The position numbers and the translations under genes were made by a program. The notes under the pieces were generated by a model. The model was not told where the DNA came from, searched no databases, and worked only from the letters and a program-made list of their open reading frames with translations. This document shows positions 24,874-33,195 of a DNA stretch of 33,356 nucleotides, piece after piece (position 1 is the stretch's first letter; each line of letters opens with the position of its first letter). The stretch is from Deltaproteobacteria bacterium (lineage in GTDB: Bacteria > Desulfobacterota > Desulfobacteria > Desulfobacterales > C00003060), in contig JAUVJO010000004.1 in assembly GCA_030592345.1 (NCBI GenBank), positions 1 through 33,356 on the forward strand, read 5' to 3'.

Positions 24874-24884
24874 TCACGAATATA
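24869..24884. promoter_or_regulatory. Palindrome overlapping the pfp -10 and start point (operator-like)
   Basis: TATATTC AC GAATATA, a perfect 7-bp inverted repeat, overlaps the -10 box and the expected transcription start. This is a typical repressor position, but the regulator is unknown and A+T-rich palindromes can occur by chance. Confidence 0.45.
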
Positions 24885-24934
24885 AAGCGACTTTTTGTCA
24901 TTGTTGTGCTTTAATCTTGCCCCGGAGGTTGTCG

Positions 24935-27031
24935 ATGTCAAAAGAAGAGCCCCTAAGCATTGAAAATCTTATGAAAAAACCGCAGGTGCAGAACGTCATC
25001 AGCAATATCAACCAGGAATTGGTTGAAAGAAGGGCGCATAGCCCCAAAAAGTGCGAGGTCTTCTCCAGCCCTTATATTGTTTTACAAGAGGATCCGCATT
25101 ACAGGTTTTCCGTTGACAAGCAAGCAAGACAAGAGTTGCCAAGCATTATAGATAATAGAGTCCAGGTCGTTGTTGGTATTGAGTCCCCGGAGGCGTCTTT
25201 AAAAGAGCAGTACTGCAAGAAGCGTAACGTAGGTATTGTATTTTCCGGAGGACCTGCACCCGGAGGGCATAACGTTATAGCAGGCATTTATGACGCTGCC
25301 AAGCAAGCCAACTCTCAAAGCAAAATATACGGTTTTTTGCTCGGACCGGACGGGATAATCGAAAATGAAGCCGTGGAACTGACCGAAAGCCTTGTTGATG
25401 CTTATAAGAATCTCGGGGGCTTCAGCATGATCAAGACCGGCAGGACAAAGATAGATACTGAACAGAAGATGGCCCTGTCAAAGGAGACCTGCAAAAAACT
25501 TCAACTAAATGCCCTTGTAATCGTGGGGGGTGATGATTCAAACACCAATGCCGCTTTTCTGGCACAAGACATGTTTGAAGATGGTGTTCAGGTGATCGGT
25601 GTCCCCAAAACTATCGATGGTGATATACAGGTAAGAGACGAAAACGGTAATGTCTTGTGCGCCATGTCCTTTGGCTTTCATACGGCTGCGCGTGCTTTTG
25701 CCAACGAGATAAGCAACCTGTGTACAGACAGCACATCTGATGTCAAATACTGGCACATTTGCAAGGTTATGGGTAGGGTGGCAAGTCATCTGGCACTTGA
25801 AGTTGCCCTGCAGACCCATGCAAACATTACTCTGGTCGGCGAGGATCTTGCCGACTATGTGGACCAGAAGAGAATTGACAAAGCAACACAAGCAGGAACG
25901 ATAGACTACACTGCCTATGGCATGACCTTGCGGCATCTTTCCCGTGTGCTTTGTGAGGGTATTGTAAGGAGGGCTGCCGTTGGGAAGAACTACGGTGTAA
26001 TTGTCATACCAGAAGGCGTTTTGGAATTTATCAACGAAATACAGGTCTTTATCATAAAGCTCAATGCTATTATCGCCGAATATAACGAAGTGCACGATAC
26101 GGACTTCCACTCGGATTTCCCCCTTCTTGCCGATAAACTGGAGTATCTGCGGAAACTGGCCAGGCGTTCACGGGAAGATAGTTCCTTTACCATCTGGAAC
26201 ACACGGGATGACGACCTCTTTGATGATATCCCTGCGTTTTTTCGGGAAGGGCTCCTTACGGAAAGGGACAGTCATGGAAATTTCCAGTTTTCCCAGGTTG
26301 AGACCGACAAGGTCATCATGGGGCTGGTCAAAGACTATCTGAAGACCCTAAAGGAAAAAGGGGCTTACAAAATCGGCATAGAAAGATCCTACTACAGAAA
26401 AACGCTTGAGAGGGGGGGGCTGGACCCTGATCATTTTGGGCCTGTCATCTTTGAGAACTATGGCGATTCTAAGTTCCTGCTGGTTAGAGCATCCATCATG
26501 TCGGTCAGAAGGCTAAAACAGGCATTGATAAAGGGGGGTGCCATTAAAGAAGATGAAAAAATCCCGGGTCCTGTTGAAAAAATCTTCAAGAAATCCGTTC
26601 CAAAGTTCAACACCCAGGTCCACTTCTACGGTTACGACGGCAGGGGGAGCGATCCAACCAAATTTGACTGTATTTACACGTATAATCTGGGCCTAACCGT
26701 TTTCAGCCTGATAGCCAATGGTGCAACCGGCCAGATGGCTGCAATAAAGAATTTGGAAAAGGACTTTTCCATGTGGGAACCCATCGGGATTCCGATTGCC
26801 CCACTTATGCATCTTGAAGAAAGAAAAGGCAAACTGGCACTTGTGTTGGAGAAAAGCGTGGTGGATACAAGTTCTCCGGCTTTTAGGGTTGCAGAGGCAT
26901 TCCGGGACAAATGGCTCGGTGCAGTACCCCAAGACGATGAGTACAGAAGGCCGGGGCCCATCAGATTTGCCGGAAAAAGCGAGGAAGACCGGCCGATAAC
27001 ACTTGTGTTGAATGCGCTTGGAAAATCATAG
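24935..27031 (+). CDS. pfp: Pyrophosphate--fructose 6-phosphate 1-phosphotransferase
   Basis: Interconverts fructose 6-phosphate and fructose 1,6-bisphosphate with pyrophosphate, reversible glycolysis/gluconeogenesis. Motifs: GIVFSGGPAPGGHNVIAGIY (about 101-120), GGDDSNTNAA (198-207, with the extra Asp that marks PPi rather than ATP use) and PKTIDGD (224-230, the PPi-type lysine). It is 698 residues, the long form related to the plant-type enzyme. The frame is open from 24809, but the ATG at 24935 has GGAGG six bases upstream and lies after the promoter. It is the only rightward gene and converges with the hybrid kinase gene 15 bp away, with no terminator seen between them. Confidence 0.93.
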   Translation: MSKEEPLSIENLMKKPQVQNVISNINQELVERRAHSPKKCEVFSSPYIVLQEDPHYRFSVDKQARQELPSIIDNRVQVVVGIESPEASLKEQYCKKRNVGIVFSGGPAPGGHNVIAGIYDAAKQANSQSKIYGFLLGPDGIIENEAVELTESLVDAYKNLGGFSMIKTGRTKIDTEQKMALSKETCKKLQLNALVIVGGDDSNTNAAFLAQDMFEDGVQVIGVPKTIDGDIQVRDENGNVLCAMSFGFHTAARAFANEISNLCTDSTSDVKYWHICKVMGRVASHLALEVALQTHANITLVGEDLADYVDQKRIDKATQAGTIDYTAYGMTLRHLSRVLCEGIVRRAAVGKNYGVIVIPEGVLEFINEIQVFIIKLNAIIAEYNEVHDTDFHSDFPLLADKLEYLRKLARRSREDSSFTIWNTRDDDLFDDIPAFFREGLLTERDSHGNFQFSQVETDKVIMGLVKDYLKTLKEKGAYKIGIERSYYRKTLERGGLDPDHFGPVIFENYGDSKFLLVRASIMSVRRLKQALIKGGAIKEDEKIPGPVEKIFKKSVPKFNTQVHFYGYDGRGSDPTKFDCIYTYNLGLTVFSLIANGATGQMAAIKNLEKDFSMWEPIGIPIAPLMHLEERKGKLALVLEKSVVDTSSPAFRVAEAFRDKWLGAVPQDDEYRRPGPIRFAGKSEEDRPITLVLNALGKS

Positions 27032-27046
27032 GATTGCGGAATTCCT

Positions 27047-29317
27047 TTACTCCAGAATTGCCCTGACCTTCTGAGATAGCTCTTCCATGGTGAATGCCTT
27101 CTGAATAAAACCATTGCAGCCACACTCCAGGATCTGGGTTGCCCGACCATTGATGCTGTATCCGCTCGAAAGTAGAACCTTTACATCCGGATCGATTTTC
27201 TTGAGTATGTCATAGGTTTCCCCACCACCCATGTCCGGCATGATCATATCGAGAATCAACATATCGATCTTATGCTGGTTCTTCTTGTAGATCTGTATGG
27301 CTTCTTTTCCTCCTCTGGCTACCAGCACCTCATAACCGAGTTTCTTTAGCATCTGGGCACCGACATCAATTATCATATCCTCGTCATCGACAAGGAGGAT
27401 CGTCTCTCTTCCCCTCAAGACCTCTTCAGGCAATTTTTTTTCTTCTGCGACTCGCTTTTCAACTGCTGGCAGGTAAATGTTAAACGTGGCACCTTCACCA
27501 GGTTTACTGGAAACATTGATGATGCCACCATGGCTCTTGATGATGCCGTACGCAGAGGCCAACCCCAGGCCCGTTCCTCTACCCATCTCCTTGGTGGTAA
27601 AAAATGGCTCAAATATCCTCTGCAGGGTTGCTTCATCCATACCGACTCCGGTGTCAGCCACAGATATCTTTACGTAATTGCCCGAATGGATATTAAATGG
27701 CTTCACATAGTCGTCATCAAGAAAAACATTTTCCGTGCAAAGATACAGGTCCCCGCCAGCAGGCATGGACTGCGAGGCATTGACGAAAAGGTTCACCAGC
27801 ACGTGCTCAATCTGACTCTGGTCCACCTCCACGGTCTTTATGTTTTCCTGGTATTTTCTATGGATCCTTATCTCCTTTTTGGTACGGCCAAACATGTCCG
27901 AGGTCTTCTTGATCAGGTCATTCAAATCGGTCGGCATCACCTCATATTTGCCGCCTCTGGCAAAACCTAGAAGTTGTCTGGTCAGTCCTGCCCCACTTTC
28001 GACATGTCGTTCAATGCTTCTTAGCTTCTCACAATGGGGATGGCTGGAATCAATGTCTGAAAGCATCATGGAGGCGTTTCCCAGGATGCCCATGAGCAGG
28101 TTATTAAAATCATGAGCAATGCCACCGGCTAATGTGCCGATAGCTTTCATCTTCTCGGTTCGCAGGAGTTGGGCCTCCAATCGTCGGTGTTCAGTAATGT
28201 CTTTCAAAACACCCACGATGCCAGCTACCATACCCTTTGAATCAAAATTCGGAGCGCCACTCAGATTGAAAAGCAGGGAAGCACCATCCTTATGTATCAA
28301 CGTGCCGATCACGAATGTGAGAGTTTCATTTCTGTCCCTGATACTCTCAAACGTAGTAACGTAGTGTTTGGCATCTTCCGATTTGGCGAAATCAGTAAAG
28401 TGTTTCCCCAAAACCTCTTCTCTTGTATGCCCCAATAGCTTTTCCCATGCTGGATTGACGTAAGTGAATGATCCATCAACTCCCAAACAGTAAATGATAT
28501 CCGGGGCATTTTCGCTAAGAGACCTGAATCTCTCTTCACTCTCCTTAAGCCCCTCTTCTGCCAGCTTGTGTTCGGTCATGTCTCTGAAGATGCCTTGACA
28601 AATCCTTCTGCCGCCCAATTCTATGAAACTCACGCTGATTTCTACGGGGATCTTGCGGCCATCTCTGTGGCATACGTAGAGGTCTTTTACAATTCCTCTT
28701 CCACCTTTAACCCTGTCCTCAAAAAGTTCTACGTAACGTTGAGCTTCATCTTTTGGATGAATTTCCGTTTGGTGGAGACCGACAATTTCTGCGGCAGTCA
28801 TTCCAAGCATCTTTTCAGCCCTTTTGTTTACCTCAAGGATAATCCCGGTTTCCGCATCTGCAAGAAATATAGCGTCGTTAGCGATCTCAGTCAGCTTTCG
28901 GTATTTCTCCTCACTCTCCTTTAGCGACTGGCGGTCCCGTGCCCGTTCCAGGGCGGAGCGCACTGCACCTGACAGGCGCACGAAGTGTTTGTGCGATTTA
29001 AGAACATAGTCGTCCAGCCCGCCCTTCATCGCCTCCACAGCGATCTCCTCGCTGCCGGCAGCAGTGAACATGATCACCGGCAGATCCGGATATGCATCTT
29101 TGACGGCACTCAGCACGGCCAGGCCATGGCTCCATAGCAGTTGGTAGTCGGTAATCACCAGGTCGAAAGCGCCCTTCTCCAGGGCCTGGGCAAAACCTTT
29201 TGCCCCCGTGATCTCCTCCACCCGGAGGTCGGCAAACTCCCGGCGCAATTCGCAAATAGTCAGCAAGCGATCGTCAGCACTATCGTCAATCAATAGAATA
29301 CGCAAAGGCTCACACAC
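27047..29317 (-). CDS. Hybrid sensor kinase: REC-PAS-PAS-HisKA-HATPase-REC
   Basis: A 756-residue soluble signalling protein with no membrane segment. The N-terminal receiver (1-120) has DD at 11-12 and acceptor D57 (VITDYQ). Two PAS domains follow (about 137-250 and 262-375), then HisKA with H402 in LAGGIAHDFNNLL and HATPase_c with an N box (VLVNLFVNASQSM), DTGVGMD and GRGTGLGLASAYGI. A second receiver (636-756) has acceptor D690 (LILDMIMPD) and the late lysine in QKAFTMEEL. All catalytic residues are present, unlike the kinase at 18905. The signal and output partner are unknown. Confidence 0.93.
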   Translation of the reverse strand: MCEPLRILLIDDSADDRLLTICELRREFADLRVEEITGAKGFAQALEKGAFDLVITDYQLLWSHGLAVLSAVKDAYPDLPVIMFTAAGSEEIAVEAMKGGLDDYVLKSHKHFVRLSGAVRSALERARDRQSLKESEEKYRKLTEIANDAIFLADAETGIILEVNKRAEKMLGMTAAEIVGLHQTEIHPKDEAQRYVELFEDRVKGGRGIVKDLYVCHRDGRKIPVEISVSFIELGGRRICQGIFRDMTEHKLAEEGLKESEERFRSLSENAPDIIYCLGVDGSFTYVNPAWEKLLGHTREEVLGKHFTDFAKSEDAKHYVTTFESIRDRNETLTFVIGTLIHKDGASLLFNLSGAPNFDSKGMVAGIVGVLKDITEHRRLEAQLLRTEKMKAIGTLAGGIAHDFNNLLMGILGNASMMLSDIDSSHPHCEKLRSIERHVESGAGLTRQLLGFARGGKYEVMPTDLNDLIKKTSDMFGRTKKEIRIHRKYQENIKTVEVDQSQIEHVLVNLFVNASQSMPAGGDLYLCTENVFLDDDYVKPFNIHSGNYVKISVADTGVGMDEATLQRIFEPFFTTKEMGRGTGLGLASAYGIIKSHGGIINVSSKPGEGATFNIYLPAVEKRVAEEKKLPEEVLRGRETILLVDDEDMIIDVGAQMLKKLGYEVLVARGGKEAIQIYKKNQHKIDMLILDMIMPDMGGGETYDILKKIDPDVKVLLSSGYSINGRATQILECGCNGFIQKAFTMEELSQKVRAILE

Positions 29318-29346
29318 ATCGCTTCTCCTCTCTTTTGACCCAGCCC

Positions 29347-30318
29347 TTATCCCTCATAATGCTCGATAACGCTGTGTATGATGCCTCGCAGATCGACTTT
29401 TGGATCAAATCCAATCAGGTCTCTGATCTTGCTGATATCCGGACAACGGCGCTTCATATCCTCAAAGCCCGGGCCATACGCCTTCTTGTAAGAGATGTAC
29501 TCGATCTCCGATTCGCTGCTGGTCATCTCCTTCACTAACAGGGCCAGGTCATTAATTGTCACCTCTTCGGTATTGCCAACGTTAATCACCTGGCCAACAG
29601 CCATCGGCTCACTCATGAGGGAAATGAGCGCTTTCACCACATCTGAAACATGGGCAAAACTGCGTGACTGAGTACCATCGCCGTACACGATAATGGGTTT
29701 TCCGATAAGCGCCTTCTGGACAAAGTTGGGAACTACCATGCCGTACTGACCGGTTTGCCTTGGCCCCACGGTGTTGAACAGACGGGCAATGATTACCGGG
29801 AGCTTCTTCTCCTCAAAGTAGGCCAACGCCAGGAACTCATCCAGGGCCTTAGAGCAGGCATATGCCCAGCGCCGCTTTGTGGTGGAGCCCATCAAGCGGT
29901 CTGTGTCTTCGGAAAGCAGAGAGCAACCCTTGCCATCCATTACCTTGCCGTACACCTCTGAAGTCGAAGCGATCAGCACCTTCTTCTTGTAGCGGTTGGA
30001 AAGCCTGAGCACGCTCTCCGTGCCCTTGATATTGGTCTCCAGTGTTTGCACAGGCCGGTTCATGATGAGCTTTACTCCGACTGCTGCAGCCATGTGATAA
30101 ATATGGTCACACTTTGAGATAAGATCATCCATCACAGCTTCATGGAGGATGGTATCGACTATCAAATGAAATCCGGGATTTTCCCGGAGGTGTTCGATAT
30201 TTTTCAGACAGCCTGTGGAAAGATTATCAATGGCAAAGACCTCCTCACCCATTTCGAGCAGTTGATCCGCCAAATGTGAGCCAATAAAACCAGCGCCCCC
30301 GGTAATCAGTATTTTCAT
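29347..30318 (-). CDS. NAD-dependent sugar-nucleotide epimerase/dehydratase (UDP-glucuronate decarboxylase-like)
   Basis: An extended short-chain dehydrogenase acting on nucleotide sugars in the cytoplasm. It has the NAD-binding GGAGFIGSHLADQLLEMG at the N-terminus, FAIDNLSTG, the STSEVYG strand, and the YACSK active-site pair (YxxxK), then ARLFNTVGPRQ and YGDGTQSRSFAHVSDV. The ATG at 30318 has GGGAGAA upstream and gives 323 residues; the extension to 30360 is repeat-derived. The sequence is closest in style to UDP-glucuronate decarboxylases and UDP-glucose epimerases, and the exact product is unsure. Nearby glycosyltransferases suggest surface polysaccharide. Confidence 0.85.
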   Translation of the reverse strand: MKILITGGAGFIGSHLADQLLEMGEEVFAIDNLSTGCLKNIEHLRENPGFHLIVDTILHEAVMDDLISKCDHIYHMAAAVGVKLIMNRPVQTLETNIKGTESVLRLSNRYKKKVLIASTSEVYGKVMDGKGCSLLSEDTDRLMGSTTKRRWAYACSKALDEFLALAYFEEKKLPVIIARLFNTVGPRQTGQYGMVVPNFVQKALIGKPIIVYGDGTQSRSFAHVSDVVKALISLMSEPMAVGQVINVGNTEEVTINDLALLVKEMTSSESEIEYISYKKAYGPGFEDMKRRCPDISKIRDLIGFDPKVDLRGIIHSVIEHYEG

Positions 30319-30341
30319 TCTATGTTCTCCCAATAGAATCG

Positions 30342-30379
30342 GTAGACGTTTACGGTTCACCGTTCACCGTTCACCGTTG
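30342..30379 (+). repeat. GGTTCACC-type microrepeat upstream of the epimerase gene
   Basis: GTAGACGTTTACGGTTCACC is followed by two further GTTCACC units and GTTGTCCGTAGCG. The related string GTTGTCCGTGGCGT recurs near 33042 upstream of the glycosyltransferase gene. It cuts the 3' end of the ATPase remnant. Confidence 0.7.
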
Positions 30380-30578
30380 TCCGTAGCGTGCTCATATACT
30401 TATCCAATCGGTACCATTCCTTGACTTGTGGTGTATCCCAGTTAAAGAAAAGAGACGAGCAACCCTTCTCAGCCAAGAAAAGTTCCAGCAAGGTGGTCTT
30501 GCCTGACTGTCGGGGTAAGGTATTCCATGTTGTGAAAATATCATGTAGTAGTGAAATTTTCCATAGTAAATTTGGCAC
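30380..30578 (-). pseudogene. Remnant of an AAA_14/DUF4143-type ATPase
   Basis: A short frame contains a P-loop LPRQSGKTTLLELFLAEKG followed by SLFFNWDTPQVKEWYRLDKY. This matches the start of the PF13173-type ATPases (GPRQxGKTTLL ... YxNwDdP). Nothing of the remaining ~350 residues is present: after about 65 codons the frame runs into the GGTTCACC repeat. The leading residues are also atypical. I read it as a decayed, repeat-truncated gene fragment. Confidence 0.6.
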
Positions 30579-30611
30579 CTTTTATGAAAGTCAAAAAGTA
30601 GTCTACACTTA

Positions 30612-30690
30612 CCTGAAACTTTGTTTATGACACCAGGTTTTAGTATTCGAGTTTCAGGTTTCAGCTCTTGTGTTTCTGACACCTGACACC
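30612..30690. repeat. GTTTCAG / CTGACAC microrepeats
   Basis: ACCTGAAACTTTG and later GAGTTTCAGGTTTCAGCTC, then CTGACACCTGACACC: 7-bp units GTTTCAG and CTGACAC, with the first string an inverted form of the second. They fill the gap between the ATPase remnant and the next gene. Confidence 0.6.
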
Positions 30691-30725
30691 TATATCTTGG
30701 CACTCTTTCCCTATAGTTAAAGCCG

Positions 30726-31103
30726 TCAACCGGTGGCCGTGGCGAAAGCTTCGGCAAGTCGCTCATATTGCTTTTTTGCCCGTTGAGGCGGTATCTGCAG
30801 TTCGTCCAAATACCACCACCAGTGAGAGCGTGGGCTACGGTGCTGTTGCCGAGAGTAGTTAAGCTCTTGCTCTCCGATAACCATCAAAAACGTTTCCCGC
30901 TCCTTCCAAAGCAATCTGTCCAACTCGTGGAGAGACTCGTATAGAGAAGTTGGGATTTTATCCTCCGGCAGGCTTTGATCTAGGATTTTCTGGATACTGT
31001 CCCGCACAAAAAGCATATCTAAAATTTCGACACCAGAGCCCTCCATATCAACAATGTAACCATAATATTTTCTGACCAGTCGCTCAAGTTCTTGCACGCT
31101 CAT
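30726..31103 (-). CDS. Unrecognised small protein, second gene of a coupled pair
   Basis: About 125 residues from the ATG at 31103, which overlaps the upstream stop as ATGA and has AAAGGAG eight bases before it, a strong sign of real coupled translation. The protein is acidic to neutral and probably mostly helical, beginning MSVQELERLVRKYYGYIVD. A striking SHWWWYLDEL follows SRQQHRSPR near residue 90. No signal peptide or membrane segment is seen. I cannot assign a family; partner or immunity-type roles are possible because of the tight pairing. Confidence 0.7.
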   Translation of the reverse strand: MSVQELERLVRKYYGYIVDMEGSGVEILDMLFVRDSIQKILDQSLPEDKIPTSLYESLHELDRLLWKERETFLMVIGEQELNYSRQQHRSPRSHWWWYLDELQIPPQRAKKQYERLAEAFATATG

Positions 31104-31591
31104 ACGTTCCACTCCTTTCGGTTAATCTTCACAGTTCCATTCTGCCGTAAAAAAAACGCATCTCCTTTTTCGGGCTTAAACACTGTAGCAATGAGGTCTG
31201 CTTCCATATCATAGATAACGGCTATGCCCGTTTCAGGATTCAGGAATCCCCACTGCAGTCGAGGTGGATCTGTACGATAATATCCATATACATAGATTTG
31301 AGTTTCAGGGTACTGAATGGTTAATCGGGCATCCTCATCGATCTTTTCCAAAGACGTCTTTACGGGCCAATCCTGGTCCACGTAAATCCGCTTCAGTAAA
31401 TGCCAGAGGCCGGTAGGGATAAGCGTCCCTTGATGATAGATTATGCCTTCGTGAGTCACATCGAAGTAGCGCCAGCGGAGCAAATGTGTTCCCCATCGAA
31501 CAGATGATGCCTTTTGAAGGACCTCACGTACCACTTCGTGGGTGATGCGATGCCCGAGTATGAAAAAACTTTTCTCATATTGTTGAATCAA
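31100..31591 (-). CDS. Unrecognised small protein, first gene of a coupled pair
   Basis: About 163 residues starting at TTG 31591 (AAAGGGTG five bases upstream). It is a soluble, aromatic-rich protein; the C-terminal third (GFLNPETGIAVIYDMEADLI, then ATVFKPEKGDAFFLRQNG) looks like a small beta-rich domain, loosely reminiscent of barnase/RelE-like nuclease folds but without motifs I can name. It is coupled by a 4-bp overlap to the next gene. The pair lies between sugar genes and beside a decayed ATPase, a position typical of acquired modules. Confidence 0.7.
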   Translation of the reverse strand: MIQQYEKSFFILGHRITHEVVREVLQKASSVRWGTHLLRWRYFDVTHEGIIYHQGTLIPTGLWHLLKRIYVDQDWPVKTSLEKIDEDARLTIQYPETQIYVYGYYRTDPPRLQWGFLNPETGIAVIYDMEADLIATVFKPEKGDAFFLRQNGTVKINRKEWNV

Positions 31592-31646
31592 TTTTGCACC
31601 CTTTCTTGGATTAACGCAAGGACGCGGCTATCGGCATCCCTCAACT

Positions 31647-32933
31647 TCACTGTAAGAGACTTCTATAAAGCCGATCCATGTAGGCTATCAATCTCTCTTT
31701 GCTGTGGTGTGTGAGGGCATATTCCCTTCCCCTTTGACCCATTTGTTTACACAAAACAGGCTGTTGCAACAGATATCGGAGGCCGTTGGCAAAGCCGTCC
31801 ACGTCACCCGGGTTGACCATAATCCCCCTCTGGCACACTTCAAATTTGAGGTCTTTCGCTTCCGGACTCGGAAATTCCCCGTCAGCAATCAGTTCCCTCA
31901 CCCCGCCAACATCCGTAGCGATCACGGGCACCCCGGCAGCCATCGCCTCGATTACCGCGACTGGCGTCCCTTCGTTATCCGAGGTCAAGGCCACCACATC
32001 CAGATCTGCATATATTGTCGCCATGTCCTTTATCCAACCGGTAAAAACCACTCGGTCTGCCAGACCCAACTGGTGCGTCAGGCCCTCCAGTTGCCCGCGT
32101 AACTCTCCATCTCCAATGATTACAAACCGTGCAGTTACATCTTCCTCGCTTCCTGGTAACCTGCTGATCGCTTCCAGGAAGAAACGATGGTTCTTGATCG
32201 GCGTTATCCTGCCTATGATTGCCACCAGCTTAATCGCCTCGTCCGAAAGACCAAGCTGTGTCCGAAATTGGCCTATATTCGCCTTGCATCGACTAAATGG
32301 CGTCAAGTCGAACCCCAACGAAACGACCCGGTACTGCTGTGGCCGGCCAATGCCGAGACCATTACACAATTCCTCTTTCTGTTGTGAGCTGACTACAATA
32401 ATAGTATCAGTCACCTTTGCAAGGGTTTTCTCCACCCCTTGGAAAAGCCCGGACACAAACGCAGAGAAGTAGCCCCGCATGACATGACCGTGAAAAGTAT
32501 GAACCACTCTGCATTGCTGCTTTAAAATCCCGGGTTGTGCACCAGCAACCCTCCCTTTAGAAATCATCCGAACCAAGCTTTGAGCTTTGAGCTTTGAGCT
32601 TTGAGCCCTGTTGTAAATGAACGCCGCCAGTCGGCACAGGGTGCCGGCCTTGGCCGTGTGACTGTGGACGATATGGGGCCGGAACGCAAAAAGCAGGCGC
32701 AGTATCTTAAAAAAGGCGACAAGGTTATCACCCGGGTGAAACCTTTGTCCCAGTTGTGGAACAATGATTGGCTTTACCACCTGGGCCTCGGCCAGATAGG
32801 CCATATCCCCCTCTTCAGGCCCCACCTGACCGGCCACAAGGAGTGTCTCGTAGCCAAGGGTTTGCATGTCACTGGTAAGAAGAATCGTGTGAATTGCCGG
32901 CCCGCCGATGTTCAGGCGAGCAATGATACGCAT
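31647..32933 (-). CDS. Glycosyltransferase family 4 with repeat-derived insertion
   Basis: A GT-B glycosyltransferase for surface polysaccharide. The N-terminal domain starts MRIIARLNIGGPAIHT with HIVHSHTAKAGTLCRLAAF and VVHTFHGHV; the C-terminal donor domain has LVAIIGRITPIKNH, DVVALTSDNEGTPVAVIEAM and AAGVPVIATDVGGVRELI, including the E-x7-E pattern. The ATG at 32933 gives 428 residues; the open frame to 33005 adds residues unlike the family. Residues about 109-141 are an extra segment encoded partly by a GCTCAAA heptamer array (32576-32606). A second insertion (FPSPEAKDLKFEVCQR) follows GGVRELIADGE. It may still be functional because the frame is kept. Confidence 0.9.
   Translation of the reverse strand: MRIIARLNIGGPAIHTILLTSDMQTLGYETLLVAGQVGPEEGDMAYLAEAQVVKPIIVPQLGQRFHPGDNLVAFFKILRLLFAFRPHIVHSHTAKAGTLCRLAAFIYNRAQSSKLKAQSLVRMISKGRVAGAQPGILKQQCRVVHTFHGHVMRGYFSAFVSGLFQGVEKTLAKVTDTIIVVSSQQKEELCNGLGIGRPQQYRVVSLGFDLTPFSRCKANIGQFRTQLGLSDEAIKLVAIIGRITPIKNHRFFLEAISRLPGSEEDVTARFVIIGDGELRGQLEGLTHQLGLADRVVFTGWIKDMATIYADLDVVALTSDNEGTPVAVIEAMAAGVPVIATDVGGVRELIADGEFPSPEAKDLKFEVCQRGIMVNPGDVDGFANGLRYLLQQPVLCKQMGQRGREYALTHHSKERLIAYMDRLYRSLLQ
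32576..32606 (-). repeat. AGCTTTG heptamer array inside the glycosyltransferase gene
   Basis: Four perfect AGCTTTG copies plus a partial one, in frame within the coding region, encoding AQSSKLKAQS. It resembles the intergenic heptamer arrays but lies in a gene. Confidence 0.85.
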
Positions 32934-32965
32934 AATTCTTATTTTCTCATTACCGGCCTGACTCT

Positions 32966-33103
32966 TCAAGGGCTTATCTCCTTGTCGAAAAATACCTGGT
33001 GCCAAATCTCAAAGGGTACCCAGTTCCTGGTTTTCGGCTGTCCGTTGTCCGTGGCGTCCCTGTATACTTGTTCGGTTGCAGGTCTTGGTTCCATGGCCGG
33101 CAT
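32966..33103 (-). CDS. Possible 45-codon ORF upstream of the glycosyltransferase
   Basis: From ATG 33103 a short frame ends WVPFEIWHQVFFDKEISP before a TGA at 32966-32968, 32 bp ahead of the preferred glycosyltransferase start. The composition looks protein-like, but no Shine-Dalgarno or family is evident, and its middle coincides with the GTTGTCCGTGGCGT repeat string. It is a weak candidate. Confidence 0.25.
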   Translation of the reverse strand: MPAMEPRPATEQVYRDATDNGQPKTRNWVPFEIWHQVFFDKEISP

Positions 33104-33195
33104 AAGTGTCACTCATCCGTTGTGCATGCACCGAAGATATCCGGTCATTGTCGCCCTTATGGATCTGTAGAAAGAGAACGGAAAACCGTGTACGG

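Noticed and set aside
24809-24934. N-terminal extension of the pfp protein
   Set aside because: The upstream ATG is inside a GGTTCA repeat and before the promoter; the ATG at 24935 has a proper GGAGG.
30392-30766. 124-codon minus-strand frame
   Set aside because: It crosses the GTTTCAG repeats and the ATPase remnant in another frame; the translated sequence is not protein-like.
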